Assembly: GCA_001587635.1 (NCBI GenBank)
Contig: LNJE01000007.1
Location: 16,262-80,261, forward strand
From: Methanofastidiosum methylothiophilum
Lineage (GTDB): Archaea > Methanobacteriota_B > Thermococci > Methanofastidiosales > Methanofastidiosaceae
Length of the DNA stretch: 64,000 nucleotides
Direction of reading: 5' to 3'
Below the pieces are notes generated by a model. The model was not told the origin of the DNA and did no database searches. It worked only from the letters and a program-made list of their open reading frames with translations. Below are positions 17,258 to 25,602 of this stretch, one piece after another (the first letter of the stretch is position 1; each line of letters opens with the position of its first letter). Both the position numbers and the translations under genes were made by a program.

Positions 17258-17755
17258 ATGATAAAAGGATATATAATTGAAAAATATGGGGTAAATAATT
17301 ATTCAAAATTTCTATTTCTCATTAAAGGAGCAATAATATCTATATTCATTTATGTTATAAGCGATTATACCCCAATAAGGATATTTACTGCAAAAGTTGT
17401 ACAAAAAGGAATTACTTATTTTGGAATAGAAAAGCCTTTGATAATATCTAAAAAATATGTGGCTGTTGGAAATTACGAAATATCTAAGAGGTGCATTGGT
17501 TTAGCATCAGGTGCAATATTTAGTACGTTATTCATATTATCTTCACTTGGGTTATCAAAAAAAATTGTATATCTATCTTTATTTCTCTTAAGTTTATTAT
17601 TCCTAAATATAATAAGATTGATGATAACTATTTATCTTTTTGAACAGGGTTACAGTTGGTTTATTGCCCACGATATACTTGCATATGTACTCGGGATTGG
17701 CTTTTCATTTCTCGTGTTAATAAAAATTAATCCCTTTATCCCTTTATTCAAGTAA
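17258..17755 (+). CDS. Exosortase/archaeosortase-family membrane protease-like protein
   Basis: The 165-residue polytopic protein carries the three catalytic residues of the exosortase/archaeosortase superfamily in order: Cys79 in KRCIGLASG, Arg120 in LNIIRL and His138 in the AHD motif, each at a membrane-helix edge. These enzymes cut a C-terminal Pro/Gly-containing sorting signal and transfer the protein to a lipid. At 165 residues it is a short version. The ATG lies about 20 bases after a TATA-poor stretch, so the promoter is not obvious. The gene converges with and overlaps the glycosyltransferase by 12 bases. No protein in the window ends in a clear PGF- or PEF-type signal, so the substrate lies elsewhere. 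Confidence 0.82.
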   Translation: MIKGYIIEKYGVNNYSKFLFLIKGAIISIFIYVISDYTPIRIFTAKVVQKGITYFGIEKPLIISKKYVAVGNYEISKRCIGLASGAIFSTLFILSSLGLSKKIVYLSLFLLSLLFLNIIRLMITIYLFEQGYSWFIAHDILAYVLGIGFSFLVLIKINPFIPLFK

Positions 17756-18775
17756 AATTTTTTTATATACCTTCAATGTATCTAATGCACATTTTTTCCA
17801 TGAGTAAAGATTTGATTTTTCTAAAACTTTTTTAGAAATCTCGCCTCTAAACTGTAAATCAATTATTAGTTTTTTTACTAGTACTACTAGTTCATTGCTA
17901 TCCTGTGCTGTCAGCCCTAAATTACCTAACAAGTAGTCAGAACCGGGGCTCACATACGATACAACTGGAATTCCACATGCCATGGATTCTAAAATAGAGA
18001 GCCCAAATCCTTCTGTTCTTGAAGTCGATACTACACATAGAAATTTATTCAAATAATTTTCTGTATCAATTATCTCGCCTAAAAAGTTGATATTGAGCCC
18101 TTTGGAAATCTGTTCAAGCTCTATTCTTAAATAACCGTCTCCAATGATATACGCCGGTTCAAAAATTCCTATTTGTCTGAGTTTGTGGATTAAATATATG
18201 AATTCTTGAGGATTTTTTTCATTAACTAAAGCTCCTATAAATCCTATGCCTCTTTTTTTAGATTTGCTTGGAATAAATCTAGTATGGTCTACCCCATTTG
18301 GGATAGAAATAATTTCTCCATTTACTAGATTCTTAATTTTATCCGCCAAATCAGGTGATACGGCAATTACAAATGGATAATGGAATAATACAAATTTAAC
18401 TAGTACTCCCAATATATTTTTCTTTAAATGTACATTTATATCACTTCCGTGGACAGTTATCACCCTTTTTTTTCTTGTGACTATAGATAATAAAAATCCA
18501 AGGAATCCAGAAGTTGTAGCAAAATGAGAATGAATTAAGTCAATTTTATTTTTCCTTATAATATAAATCCCCTTAAAGAATCCAAATATTATGAAAAAAA
18601 TTCCTCTGAACTTATTAGGCAATTTTGTAGAATAAACACCTTCTTCAAGAGAGTTAGAATATGTCAAGACAAAAATATTTTGATCAAAATTCTTTAATTC
18701 TTTTTTGAGTTGGTTAATATGGGTTGAAATTCCTCCAATCTTTGGGGGATATTCTCCTATCATTAAGATATTCAT
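17744..18775 (-). CDS. Glycosyltransferase family 4
   Basis: The 343-residue protein has the GT-B fold signature of GT4 enzymes. The N-terminal GEYPPKIGGISTHI loop binds the acceptor side, VHGSDIN lies near residue 110, SIPNGVDHTRFIPSK near 160, and the EX7E motif is in TEGFGLSILE near 260, followed by SMACGIPVV. Such enzymes transfer hexoses to lipids or polysaccharides from nucleotide sugars. The donor and acceptor cannot be told from sequence. It is monocistronic, transcribed away from the RNase P RNA gene, and shares its 3' end with the archaeosortase-like gene, so a role in surface glycan or glycoprotein assembly is plausible. Confidence 0.9.
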   Translation of the reverse strand: MNILMIGEYPPKIGGISTHINQLKKELKNFDQNIFVLTYSNSLEEGVYSTKLPNKFRGIFFIIFGFFKGIYIIRKNKIDLIHSHFATTSGFLGFLLSIVTRKKRVITVHGSDINVHLKKNILGVLVKFVLFHYPFVIAVSPDLADKIKNLVNGEIISIPNGVDHTRFIPSKSKKRGIGFIGALVNEKNPQEFIYLIHKLRQIGIFEPAYIIGDGYLRIELEQISKGLNINFLGEIIDTENYLNKFLCVVSTSRTEGFGLSILESMACGIPVVSYVSPGSDYLLGNLGLTAQDSNELVVLVKKLIIDLQFRGEISKKVLEKSNLYSWKKCALDTLKVYKKILLE

Positions 18776-18782
18776 GAAAAAA

Positions 18783-18790
18783 CTTATATC
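18783..18790 (+). promoter_or_regulatory. TATA box of the RNase P RNA gene
   Basis: CTTATATC is centred about 26 bases upstream of the predicted first base of the P1 helix (18813). This is the standard archaeal TATA-to-start distance, and it independently supports the 5' end of the RNA. Confidence 0.65.
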
Positions 18791-18812
18791 TTCAACTTTT
18801 TTAAACTATTGT

Positions 18813-19115
18813 GTGAGCGGATTATTGGCTTCCCTTTGGGGAGGAAGCTCCATCCACCTGACCAGAATGTGGCATCGAAAGATGCTTGGGTAAATCCAAG
18901 GTAAAGGAACAGAAAAAAACGGCTTAGTCTGATGAATATGATGTAGACAGAATATGGTAACATATTCTAAAACTATTGAGAGGATTAAGAAACGGTGGAA
19001 TACCTTCCCACATGGTGCAAGACCAAACTAAAACCAATGAGGTCTGGTCCGAGGTTTGTGGTAGGTCGCTAAGTTCAATGCCAATATTACAAAAGATGGG
19101 CTATAATCCGCCCAC
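18813..19115 (+). ncRNA. rnpB: RNase P RNA
   Basis: This is the catalytic RNA that removes tRNA 5' leaders. The first and last bases pair to form P1: GCGGATTAT (18817-18825) matches ATAATCCGC (19103-19111), and the flanking GTG and CAC also pair. Universal elements appear in order: GAGGAAGCTCC (conserved region I/P4, from about 18840), GTGCAAGACCAAACTA (about 19014) and GGTAGGTCGCT (about 19062, after the P15-P16 region), and a terminal ACAAAA...GGCTA block corresponding to CR-V. Length is about 303 bases, normal for type A archaeal RNAs. The 3' end abuts the stop codon of the opposing GGGP synthase gene, and the following CTTTTT would serve as terminator inside that gene. The loops have not been modelled in full. 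Confidence 0.9.
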
Positions 19116-19850
19116 TTAACTTTTTATGGCTCTAATTATGTCAAAAAGTTTTCCCTTATCTTTTTCAAGAATAGTTCCTGTAACGAATATATCCGCTCCG
19201 GCAGTAGCAAGTTTCTTTGCAGACTCAGGAGATCTAATGCCCCCTCCTACAATTAGCGGTATATCAATAACTTTTTTTACAAATCCCACCATTTCAGGAG
19301 GTACTGTTTCGATAGCTCCAGATCCTGCCTCAAGATAAACAAATCTCATTCCCATATATTGGGCAGCTAGAGAATATGCAGCTGCAATTTGTGGTTTTCT
19401 TCTTGGAAGTAAATCAGCTTCCCCTATCCATCCCACTGTTTCACCAGGTTCAACTACTAAATATCCAGTAGGTATCGGTTCAATTTCCGTTTTTTTAACT
19501 AAGAAACTTCCTAACGCTTGAGATTTTGTAATAAAATAAGGATTTCTCGAGTTTAAATACGACATAAAGAGAATTGCATCTGCCTTAGATGATACTTGCG
19601 CCACACCACCTGGGAAAATTATAACAGGGAGGGTAGTATTTGCTTTAATTGATTCAATTAAAATATCAAGATAATTCCCTAAAGTATGAGTGGATCCTCC
19701 AATCAATATAGCGTCACTTCCAGCTTCTTCTGATATTTGAGCTGTACTTTTTGCATCTTCTATAGAAAAACTATCAGGATCAACTAAAGAGAAATGGAGT
19801 CTTTCCTTCTGCAATTTATCTAAAAGATATTTTTCAACTTTCCCTGCCAT
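19116..19850 (-). CDS. Geranylgeranylglyceryl phosphate synthase
   Basis: This enzyme makes the first ether bond of archaeal membrane lipids, joining geranylgeranyl diphosphate to sn-glycerol-1-phosphate. The 244-residue TIM-barrel protein shows HFSLVDPDSF near the N terminus, DAILIGGSTHT, VIIFPGG, FVYLEAGSGA and the phosphate-binding IVGGGIRSPESA followed by GADIFVTGT. These are the PcrB/GGGPS family hallmarks. Its substrate-making enzyme, G1P dehydrogenase, is encoded at 39073. It precedes the small PRC-barrel gene's region by 10 bases and is probably co-transcribed with it. Its stop codon touches the 3' end of the RNase P RNA on the other strand. Confidence 0.95.
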   Translation of the reverse strand: MAGKVEKYLLDKLQKERLHFSLVDPDSFSIEDAKSTAQISEEAGSDAILIGGSTHTLGNYLDILIESIKANTTLPVIIFPGGVAQVSSKADAILFMSYLNSRNPYFITKSQALGSFLVKKTEIEPIPTGYLVVEPGETVGWIGEADLLPRRKPQIAAAYSLAAQYMGMRFVYLEAGSGAIETVPPEMVGFVKKVIDIPLIVGGGIRSPESAKKLATAGADIFVTGTILEKDKGKLFDIIRAIKS

Positions 19851-19860
19851 TTATTCACCT

Positions 19861-20091
19861 TTACATTCCAAGCTTTACTGAGTCTTCTTTCTTAGCCCTT
19901 ACAATAACAATATCCCCAATAGCAGAGACATCTTTAAATGGTACTGCAATGTTCTCTATGCCTTTTTCTTGCCCAACTGCTAATCCGAATACAACTCCTT
20001 CCTTTACTTCAAGAATAATATCATTGACTATACCGATGTACTCGCCTTTTGTATTGTATAATTCGAGTCCATATAATTTAGAAATCCTCAT
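19861..20091 (-). CDS. PRC-barrel domain protein
   Basis: The 76-residue protein is a single PRC-barrel, a small beta-barrel found in photosynthetic reaction centre H subunits, RimM and many stand-alone archaeal proteins. The pattern is LYGLELYNTKGEYIGIVNDI near the N terminus, then EVKEGVVFGLAVG, IAVPFKDVSAIGDIVIVRA. Archaeal stand-alone members are suspected to act in RNA metabolism or division (CdpB-type proteins bind FtsZ-ring components in haloarchaea), but nothing in this copy decides that. It lies immediately upstream of the GGGP synthase gene. Confidence 0.85.
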   Translation of the reverse strand: MRISKLYGLELYNTKGEYIGIVNDIILEVKEGVVFGLAVGQEKGIENIAVPFKDVSAIGDIVIVRAKKEDSVKLGM

Positions 20092-20211
20092 GAATATCCC
20101 TTTTATTAATTTTAATACAAGAGTTTATATATTTTTCTAAATAAATTAATGATAATTATCTTAAATAATAAAAGTAAAACTAAAAACAAAAATAAAAATA
20201 ATAAAGTCTTT

Positions 20212-21129
20212 TTACATTAAAAGTGCCATTACCGCTTTTTGTGCATGATTTCTATTTTCGGCTTGGTCAAGTACTACTGAATGTGGACCATCAACAACTT
20301 CATTTGTTATTTCTTCTCCCCTGTGTGCAGGTAGGCAGTGCATAACTATACAGTCATCTTGTGCCTGTGAAATTAATTTTTCATTAACTTGGTATGGTTT
20401 GAATATCTTTACCCTATCTTCGTGCTCCTTATCTTTTCCCATACTTGCCCATACATCTGTGTATATTACATCGGCATCCTTAACCCCTTTGGGGTCATTT
20501 GTTACCTCAAGTTTAAGCCCATCTTCTAATGCTAATTTCTCTATTTGTTTATCTGGTTCATAGCCTTTTGGACAGATTACCGTCATTTCCATCCCTACTT
20601 TTGCAGATCCAAACATTAGAGAATGGCAAACGTTATTTCCGTCTCCAACAAATGCTAATTTAAGTCCTTTGAATTCTTGTTTCTTTTCAAGGATTGTTTC
20701 TAAATCGGCTAGACATTGACAGGGATGTAAAAGATCTGATAAACCATTTATAACAGGAACAGTTGAATGTTTACATAGTTCGATAATGTTGTCATGAGAA
20801 AATACTCTAGCCATTATCCCATCGCAGTAACGAGAAAGAACTGCCCCAGTATCCCCAACTGTTTCTCCCCTACCAAGTTGGAGATCTGTTGACGATAAGT
20901 ACAAAGCATGCCCTCCTAATTGCTTCATTCCTACCTCAAAAGATACCCTAGTCCTCGTTGATGGTTTTTGAAATATCATCGCTAGAGTTTTACCATATAA
21001 TAATTCATGCTTTTCTCCCGTTTTTTGTTTGATTTTTAACGTTTCAGCAGTTTTCAAAATTTGCCAAATTTCTTCTTTAGTAAGATCATGTAAGGAAGCA
21101 AGATGCTTACCTTTCATATTAACTACCAT
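20212..21129 (-). CDS. argF: Ornithine carbamoyltransferase
   Basis: ArgF joins carbamoyl phosphate to ornithine to make citrulline in arginine synthesis. The 305-residue protein shows the carbamoyl-phosphate motif STRTRVSFEVGM, the HPCQCLADLETI block, the ornithine-binding DVWASMGKDKEHE loop, and HCLPAHRGEE with the catalytic Cys. Two starts are possible: the ATG at 21129, preceded by TAGGTGAT at good spacing, is preferred over the one 4 codons downstream. It appears monocistronic. The other arg genes are not in the window. Aspartate carbamoyltransferase is excluded by the SMG loop and the HCLP motif. Confidence 0.95.
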   Translation of the reverse strand: MVVNMKGKHLASLHDLTKEEIWQILKTAETLKIKQKTGEKHELLYGKTLAMIFQKPSTRTRVSFEVGMKQLGGHALYLSSTDLQLGRGETVGDTGAVLSRYCDGIMARVFSHDNIIELCKHSTVPVINGLSDLLHPCQCLADLETILEKKQEFKGLKLAFVGDGNNVCHSLMFGSAKVGMEMTVICPKGYEPDKQIEKLALEDGLKLEVTNDPKGVKDADVIYTDVWASMGKDKEHEDRVKIFKPYQVNEKLISQAQDDCIVMHCLPAHRGEEITNEVVDGPHSVVLDQAENRNHAQKAVMALLM

Positions 21130-21220
21130 TAAATATCACCTAATGAAGAAAATATAAATTCTTTTTAAATCTGATGACCTTGGTACAACATATTTGACAT
21201 TCAATGTTTTAAATTAAACA

Positions 21221-21685
21221 TTATTCAAGAGTTCTAAGATAAAATCCGCGGTCAATTTTATTGCTAAGTAATTTTCCATCAAAGTTTCCAAGCCCTATCA
21301 CTTCATTTTTTATGTTAGAAACTATCACGTATCCTTTTTTAGGCATATTTACTATATTCTTAATGAAGACGTCACGCCCATATAGAAATAAAGAGGCTCC
21401 TTTTTCATTCAATTTTAATTTTTTTGTATTGCTACTCATTATCAAATAGCATTCTAAACCCAATAAAAAATTACCTTTTTGAAATTTACCAATTTGTACC
21501 CCAATTGAATACAAATTATCATTTATTTTTTCTTTTTGTATTCTCTCAAAAATTAATTTATTGACAAAAAAAACTTCGTCATCAATTATTGTCAACAAGG
21601 TATTTCTAGGTAATTCAAAGATTCCTCCATAGTTTTCTATTGTTTTTTTGATAACTTCTAATTTTTTCTCACCTACATTCTTCAT
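21221..21685 (-). CDS. NIP7-like protein with C-terminal PUA domain
   Basis: The 154-residue protein has an N-terminal alpha/beta region (about residues 1-75, including DDEVFFVNKLIFERIQ and YSIGVQIGKFQ) and a C-terminal PUA-type RNA-binding domain (about 85-150, LNEKGASLFLYGRD, then GYVIVSNIKNEVIGLG). This arrangement is that of archaeal homologues of ribosome-biogenesis factor NIP7. The assignment is by motif memory and is moderate. It follows the YkgJ-family gene by 8 bases, so the pair is probably an operon. Confidence 0.65.
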   Translation of the reverse strand: MKNVGEKKLEVIKKTIENYGGIFELPRNTLLTIIDDEVFFVNKLIFERIQKEKINDNLYSIGVQIGKFQKGNFLLGLECYLIMSSNTKKLKLNEKGASLFLYGRDVFIKNIVNMPKKGYVIVSNIKNEVIGLGNFDGKLLSNKIDRGFYLRTLE

Positions 21686-21693
21686 TTTATCCC

Positions 21694-22149
21694 TTACAAG
21701 TTTGAAGTATATGCCATTTCAATACGTATCTTTTGACATAATTCTAAAATTTTTTCTATGTCAAAAGATTCTCCGTCATTACCTATCCCTGGACATGATA
21801 TATCTACATACAAGTATATCTTTTCACCATTCTTAAGTACATAAGGTGTATCCGATTCAGAAATAGGATTATAAAAAACTCCTAATGGAAAAAGTCTACA
21901 GATCAAAGGTTTGTACTCGTGAATTGTACAATTTCGATCATTTAAAAATACACACCCATTATCCCATATTCTTTTTTCAATAACAAATTTTTTNCTAGAA
22001 ATGTCATACAAAGCAAATTCTTTATCCGTATTTTTTTCTATTCTTTCAATATCAAATAATGTAAGTGGNACACCTCTGACTCTGCAGCATTCACCACATT
22101 GTTTACATTTATATTTTTGACCTGTNTATAGNACCAATACTTCTTTCAT
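21694..22149 (-). CDS. YkgJ-family cysteine cluster protein
   Basis: The 151-residue protein has the YkgJ pattern: CKQCGECCR near the N terminus, CVFL, CTIHEYKPLICRLFP in the middle, and a late Cys in SCPGIG. The eight or so conserved cysteines probably bind an iron-sulfur cluster or zinc. The family function is unknown. Four codons contain an undetermined base (near 21994, 22069, 22126 and 22132), so exact residues there are unknown. It is upstream of the NIP7-like gene with only 8 bases between them. Confidence 0.8.
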   Translation of the reverse strand: MKEVLXLXTGQKYKCKQCGECCRVRGXPLTLFDIERIEKNTDKEFALYDISXKKFVIEKRIWDNGCVFLNDRNCTIHEYKPLICRLFPLGVFYNPISESDTPYVLKNGEKIYLYVDISCPGIGNDGESFDIEKILELCQKIRIEMAYTSNL

Positions 22150-22213
22150 TGAATCCCTGTTTTTTATTGANATTTTATAANTATATGTAGTTTCTAACTT
22201 AAGATAAGATAGC

Positions 22214-23101
22214 TTAAGATTTTANCAATTGTAATACTGCATTTCTGGTCTTTTCTCTATCTGCTCCTGCAACAATAACTACATCATGTCCAAGGTATAA
22301 TCCATTTGGTATATATTCNATCTCTCCAGGAGANGTATACCAATCTACTTTTGACATTCCTCTTTGAACAAGACCTGCAACAATATTATTCGCAACAGGC
22401 CCCCCCACCAGTATAACATTGTTATTTTTTGCAACTGCCTCTATCAATATTTGATCATTTGTTATCAGTTTTTCTGGTTCCCATATATTGATTTTAACAT
22501 GTTGAAACGCACCAGGTTGCTGTTTTTTGAATATTGCATTAAATCTAACGCTTGCTCCTGACGTATAAAGTCCAGGAAGATTTCCATTATTGTCCAATAA
22601 TTCCAAGGAATAATCAGGAGAAATTGTAACATTTCTATTAACTTCTGGATTTAAGATACTTAATGGATTTTGATTTTGATCTATGAATATTTTCAAATTA
22701 TTTGAATCTGTTGTATCGCATCGAAGATTAATTAAGCCTATAGACTGATCATATGCAAATTTACCAGTATTTCCTGCATTATCTTTCCAAATTAAATCCA
22801 TTGAAGAAGGATTTAACGTAATTGATTGCCCATTAAAAGCTTCCATCTGCTTTGATCCTGATATGGTAACATAAACATAATTTTCGTAATATGCCTCATT
22901 TTGAATTTTAGTTATTATTAAATTTCCAGAGATTAAGTCCATAGAAGCTGCATTTTTACCGACTACAATTATTGAATGTGGTTGGCCATTGGTAGTATTG
23001 ACAAAAAAGGATCTTGGGATTTCAGTAGATGCAATTGGGTAAGTAAAAAAAAACTGAAATACTAATATTATTGAAAGAATTATTTTAAATTTAGTCGTCA
23101 T
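22214..23101 (-). CDS. Secreted protein with S-layer C-terminal-type domain
   Basis: The 295-residue protein begins with a clear signal peptide (about residues 1-26, basic start then a Phe/Ile-rich core). The mature part is beta-rich. The last 70 residues match the C-terminal domain of methanogen and Thermococcus S-layer proteins: VILVGGPVANNIVAGLV, KVDWY, GHDVVIVAGADREKTRNAV. It is much shorter than a full S-layer protein and lacks a membrane anchor, so it may be an accessory envelope protein rather than the lattice itself. A few codons near the 3' end contain undetermined bases. It is preceded by the TPR/J-domain gene on the same strand. Confidence 0.75.
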   Translation of the reverse strand: MTTKFKIILSIILVFQFFFTYPIASTEIPRSFFVNTTNGQPHSIIVVGKNAASMDLISGNLIITKIQNEAYYENYVYVTISGSKQMEAFNGQSITLNPSSMDLIWKDNAGNTGKFAYDQSIGLINLRCDTTDSNNLKIFIDQNQNPLSILNPEVNRNVTISPDYSLELLDNNGNLPGLYTSGASVRFNAIFKKQQPGAFQHVKINIWEPEKLITNDQILIEAVAKNNNVILVGGPVANNIVAGLVQRGMSKVDWYXSPGEXEYIPNGLYLGHDVVIVAGADREKTRNAVLQLXKS

Positions 23102-23150
23102 AGATTTATTATATCATTTTAATTTTTATATCTTGCTATTAAGATACATA

Positions 23151-24611
23151 TTAATAATAATTTTTCAATCCTTCATAAGCCTCATTAATTTCTTTTAAAA
23201 TACTTTCTTTAATTATTTTTTCTTTTTCATCTTGAGTTGTATCTGGGTGGTAATACTTAGAAAGATCTTTCCATCTGCGTTTAATTTCTTCTGCAGTAGT
23301 ATCCATATCTAATTTTAAGACTTTTAGATATGAAATCAAAGATAAAGAATCTTCTTCAGGAAAATAAGGTATTTCTAATGGATAAACTACGCTAGTTTCA
23401 TAAAATTCATTGCCTTTATAATTACAAAAGGCTCTAATTTCAAAAATATCTTCACTTTTAGGTTTAATCGTGACCATATAAGATTTATATTCTAATGGTT
23501 TAAGAGAGGGTATGGTATCTTCAATTTTTGAGAGATTTAAATCTCTATTCTTTTCAACTAAGAAGGATATATCACGGGCTTCCATATCTCCATTATTAAT
23601 CAAGTAAATATTTATCTCAGAATTTTTTTTTCTCTCCAAAGAGTTTAGGATATAAAATATGCATCTAATACTCGGTCGACCTATATCTTCCTCTACCTTG
23701 ATTTTTAAGGTATCAAGACTCTCAGCTAAACTATTAGCTCGAATTAAGAGTTCTTTTATGAATACATTAGAAGAAGAAATAGACCTTTTTCCATAGTTTT
23801 CTAAAAATGAAGAGTAGTCTTCGTCTATTAGTAATATATCATGAAAAAGGCCTTCAAATATATCTTTATAAAAATTATAGTTTCTTCCTGAATCTTTTTT
23901 TAACAATAAATTCTGGCCAATTTTTTCGTAGTCGAATATGCAATTTGACAATACTTCTTTTAATGACTTAATTTTATCTTCTACTTTTTTTCTTTCAAAA
24001 TATAGTAGCTTAATATTCTCTATATATTTTAAAGACTGCTGTTCCATATCAAGCATCTTTAAAGCATATGAAATATTTTCAAGAGAGGGTATACTTTCAG
24101 GATTTTCGTTTAAGCATATCTGTAACAAATTTATTGAATCTTCAATTTGTTTTTTGCCATTTTCTATCATTAGCTGTGCCCTCGTATATACAAAGTCAAA
24201 ATCACCCCATTCTTTCAGAATTGAGATGGCTTCATCAAGTTTACCTATTTTTTGCAATGCAATTGCAAGATTAATTATAGCATTTTTATTATTTTTCTCT
24301 TCATTTAAAACTTTTTTAAAATAATTGGCCGCTTCGGAATATTTCCCTATCTTTGATAGAGAAATTCCCTTATTATAAAGAGTTTTAGTATCTTCTTGTT
24401 TTTTTAGTGCTAAATCATAAAAATTTAAAGCCTCTTCAGGTTTTCCCAGTTTATCAAATGATATACCAATGTTAGTAATTACGTCAAAGTCATCAGGAGA
24501 AATAGATCTTGCCTTTTCAAAACAATCTATTGCATCTTTATGCTTCCCCATCCTATCTAATATTATGCCTTTAGAGTTCCAGTAAGACGAAGACTCAATT
24601 AAATTAGACAC
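23151..24611 (-). CDS. TPR protein with C-terminal J domain
   Basis: The 486-residue soluble protein has about five tetratricopeptide repeats at residues 7-190, recognisable from A-x-x-x-F/Y-E-K-A and GKxxEAxxxF patterns. A helical linker follows (about 200-310), then an immunoglobulin-like beta segment (about 315-405, IYLINNGDMEARDISF), and finally a DnaJ-type J domain at about 420-486. The J-domain HPD tripeptide (KYYHPDTT) is intact, so it should stimulate an Hsp70. No DnaK is in the window. TPR-J fusions are known in eukaryotes (DNAJC3/7); here the order and the intervening beta domain are unusual. It is divergent from rlmE, with 50 bases between the starts. Confidence 0.85.
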   Translation of the reverse strand: MSNLIESSSYWNSKGIILDRMGKHKDAIDCFEKARSISPDDFDVITNIGISFDKLGKPEEALNFYDLALKKQEDTKTLYNKGISLSKIGKYSEAANYFKKVLNEEKNNKNAIINLAIALQKIGKLDEAISILKEWGDFDFVYTRAQLMIENGKKQIEDSINLLQICLNENPESIPSLENISYALKMLDMEQQSLKYIENIKLLYFERKKVEDKIKSLKEVLSNCIFDYEKIGQNLLLKKDSGRNYNFYKDIFEGLFHDILLIDEDYSSFLENYGKRSISSSNVFIKELLIRANSLAESLDTLKIKVEEDIGRPSIRCIFYILNSLERKKNSEINIYLINNGDMEARDISFLVEKNRDLNLSKIEDTIPSLKPLEYKSYMVTIKPKSEDIFEIRAFCNYKGNEFYETSVVYPLEIPYFPEEDSLSLISYLKVLKLDMDTTAEEIKRRWKDLSKYYHPDTTQDEKEKIIKESILKEINEAYEGLKNYY

Positions 24612-24661
24612 AAGTCTAGAGGAAAATATACATTTAAAAGAGTTTTTATGTATAAGTAGTT

Positions 24662-25291
24662 ATGTACCAAAAAAAAGATGGCCATTATAGAATGGCAAAG
24701 AAAGAGGGGTACAAGTCCAGAGCATCATTTAAATTAATTCAACTTAATAAAAAATTTAATCTAATAAAGAAGGGATATTGTGTTTTGGATTTGGGAGCTG
24801 CGCCAGGAGGATGGATGCAAATTGCGTCTGCATTAGTTGGAGATAAAGGGCTTGTAGTGGGTATTGATTTAAAACTAATAAAAGATAAATTTCCTAATTC
24901 TTATTTTATTCAAGGAGATATATTTGAAGAGAATATATTTAAAAAAATAAAGGAGATTAAAGGAGAGTATGATGCAATTATTTCAGATCTTTCTCCAAAG
25001 ATTTCTGGTATTAGATCTTTAGATCATCAAAAATCTATTGAGCTTAGCTATAGAGTTCTTGAATTATCATCAATTTTACTTCAATATAAAGGAAATTTAT
25101 TAATAAAAATATTCCAAGGTGAATTTACAAAAGAGTTAATAGATAATCTAAAAAATGAATTTTACTATGTTAAAATATCAAAACCCGAATCATCAAGATC
25201 TGCAAGTAGAGAAACATATGTAATATGTAAAGGTTATAAAAAGAGAAAATTAAAAATAGAAGATACAGAATTAACCGAAGAGAGCGCCTAA
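24662..25291 (+). CDS. rlmE: 23S rRNA (uridine-2'-O-)-methyltransferase, RlmE/FtsJ family
   Basis: The 209-residue protein is a FtsJ-type 2'-O-methyltransferase. The SAM motif is VLDLGAAPGGWMQIAS near residue 40. The catalytic K-D-K-E tetrad is visible: Lys24 in SRASFKL, Asp in ISDLSPKISG, Lys in LLIKIFQGE and Glu in SASRETYV. Family members modify a uridine in the 23S A-loop; archaeal substrates have rarely been tested. It overlaps the 3' end of the stalk protein L12 gene on the opposite strand by 21 bases. The start ATG sits about 5 bases after a weak ribosome site. Confidence 0.93.
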   Translation: MYQKKDGHYRMAKKEGYKSRASFKLIQLNKKFNLIKKGYCVLDLGAAPGGWMQIASALVGDKGLVVGIDLKLIKDKFPNSYFIQGDIFEENIFKKIKEIKGEYDAIISDLSPKISGIRSLDHQKSIELSYRVLELSSILLQYKGNLLIKIFQGEFTKELIDNLKNEFYYVKISKPESSRSASRETYVICKGYKKRKLKIEDTELTEESA

Positions 25292-25591
25292 GCCTTCAAG
25301 TGCTGATTCGTCTGCTTCTTCTTTCTTTTCTTCCTTCTTTGATTCTGCAGAAGGCTTTTGATCTGAAGCACCTGTTGCTGGTGCTGCTGCGGGTGCATGT
25401 GCAACTGGCATTGAAGCAGAGCTTATAGCTTCCTCAATATCTACACCTTCTAATGAAGATACAAGAGCTTTAATTCTGGCCTCATCTACTGCCACTCCCG
25501 CGGCCTTTAAAACATTGCTTAAATTTGCTTCAGTTATTTCCTTCTTAGCCTCATGAAGGATCATCGCAGCATATACATATTCCATAATCAC
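25271..25591 (-). CDS. rpl12: Ribosomal protein P1 (L12), archaeal stalk
   Basis: The 106-residue acidic protein dimerises through its N-terminal helices and binds translational GTPases with its flexible tail. The N terminus (MEYVYAAMILHEAKKEITE), the Ala/Pro-rich hinge and the ending SALEGLGALFG are those of archaeal P1. The same EGLGALFG end closes the upstream P0 protein, as expected for proteins that share a GTPase-binding tail. It is the last gene of the ftsZ-secE-spt5-L11-L1-L10-L12 run. Confidence 0.96.
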   Translation of the reverse strand: MIMEYVYAAMILHEAKKEITEANLSNVLKAAGVAVDEARIKALVSSLEGVDIEEAISSASMPVAHAPAAAPATGASDQKPSAESKKEEKKEEADESALEGLGALFG

Positions 25592-25602
25592 ACCTCCATA
25601 TA

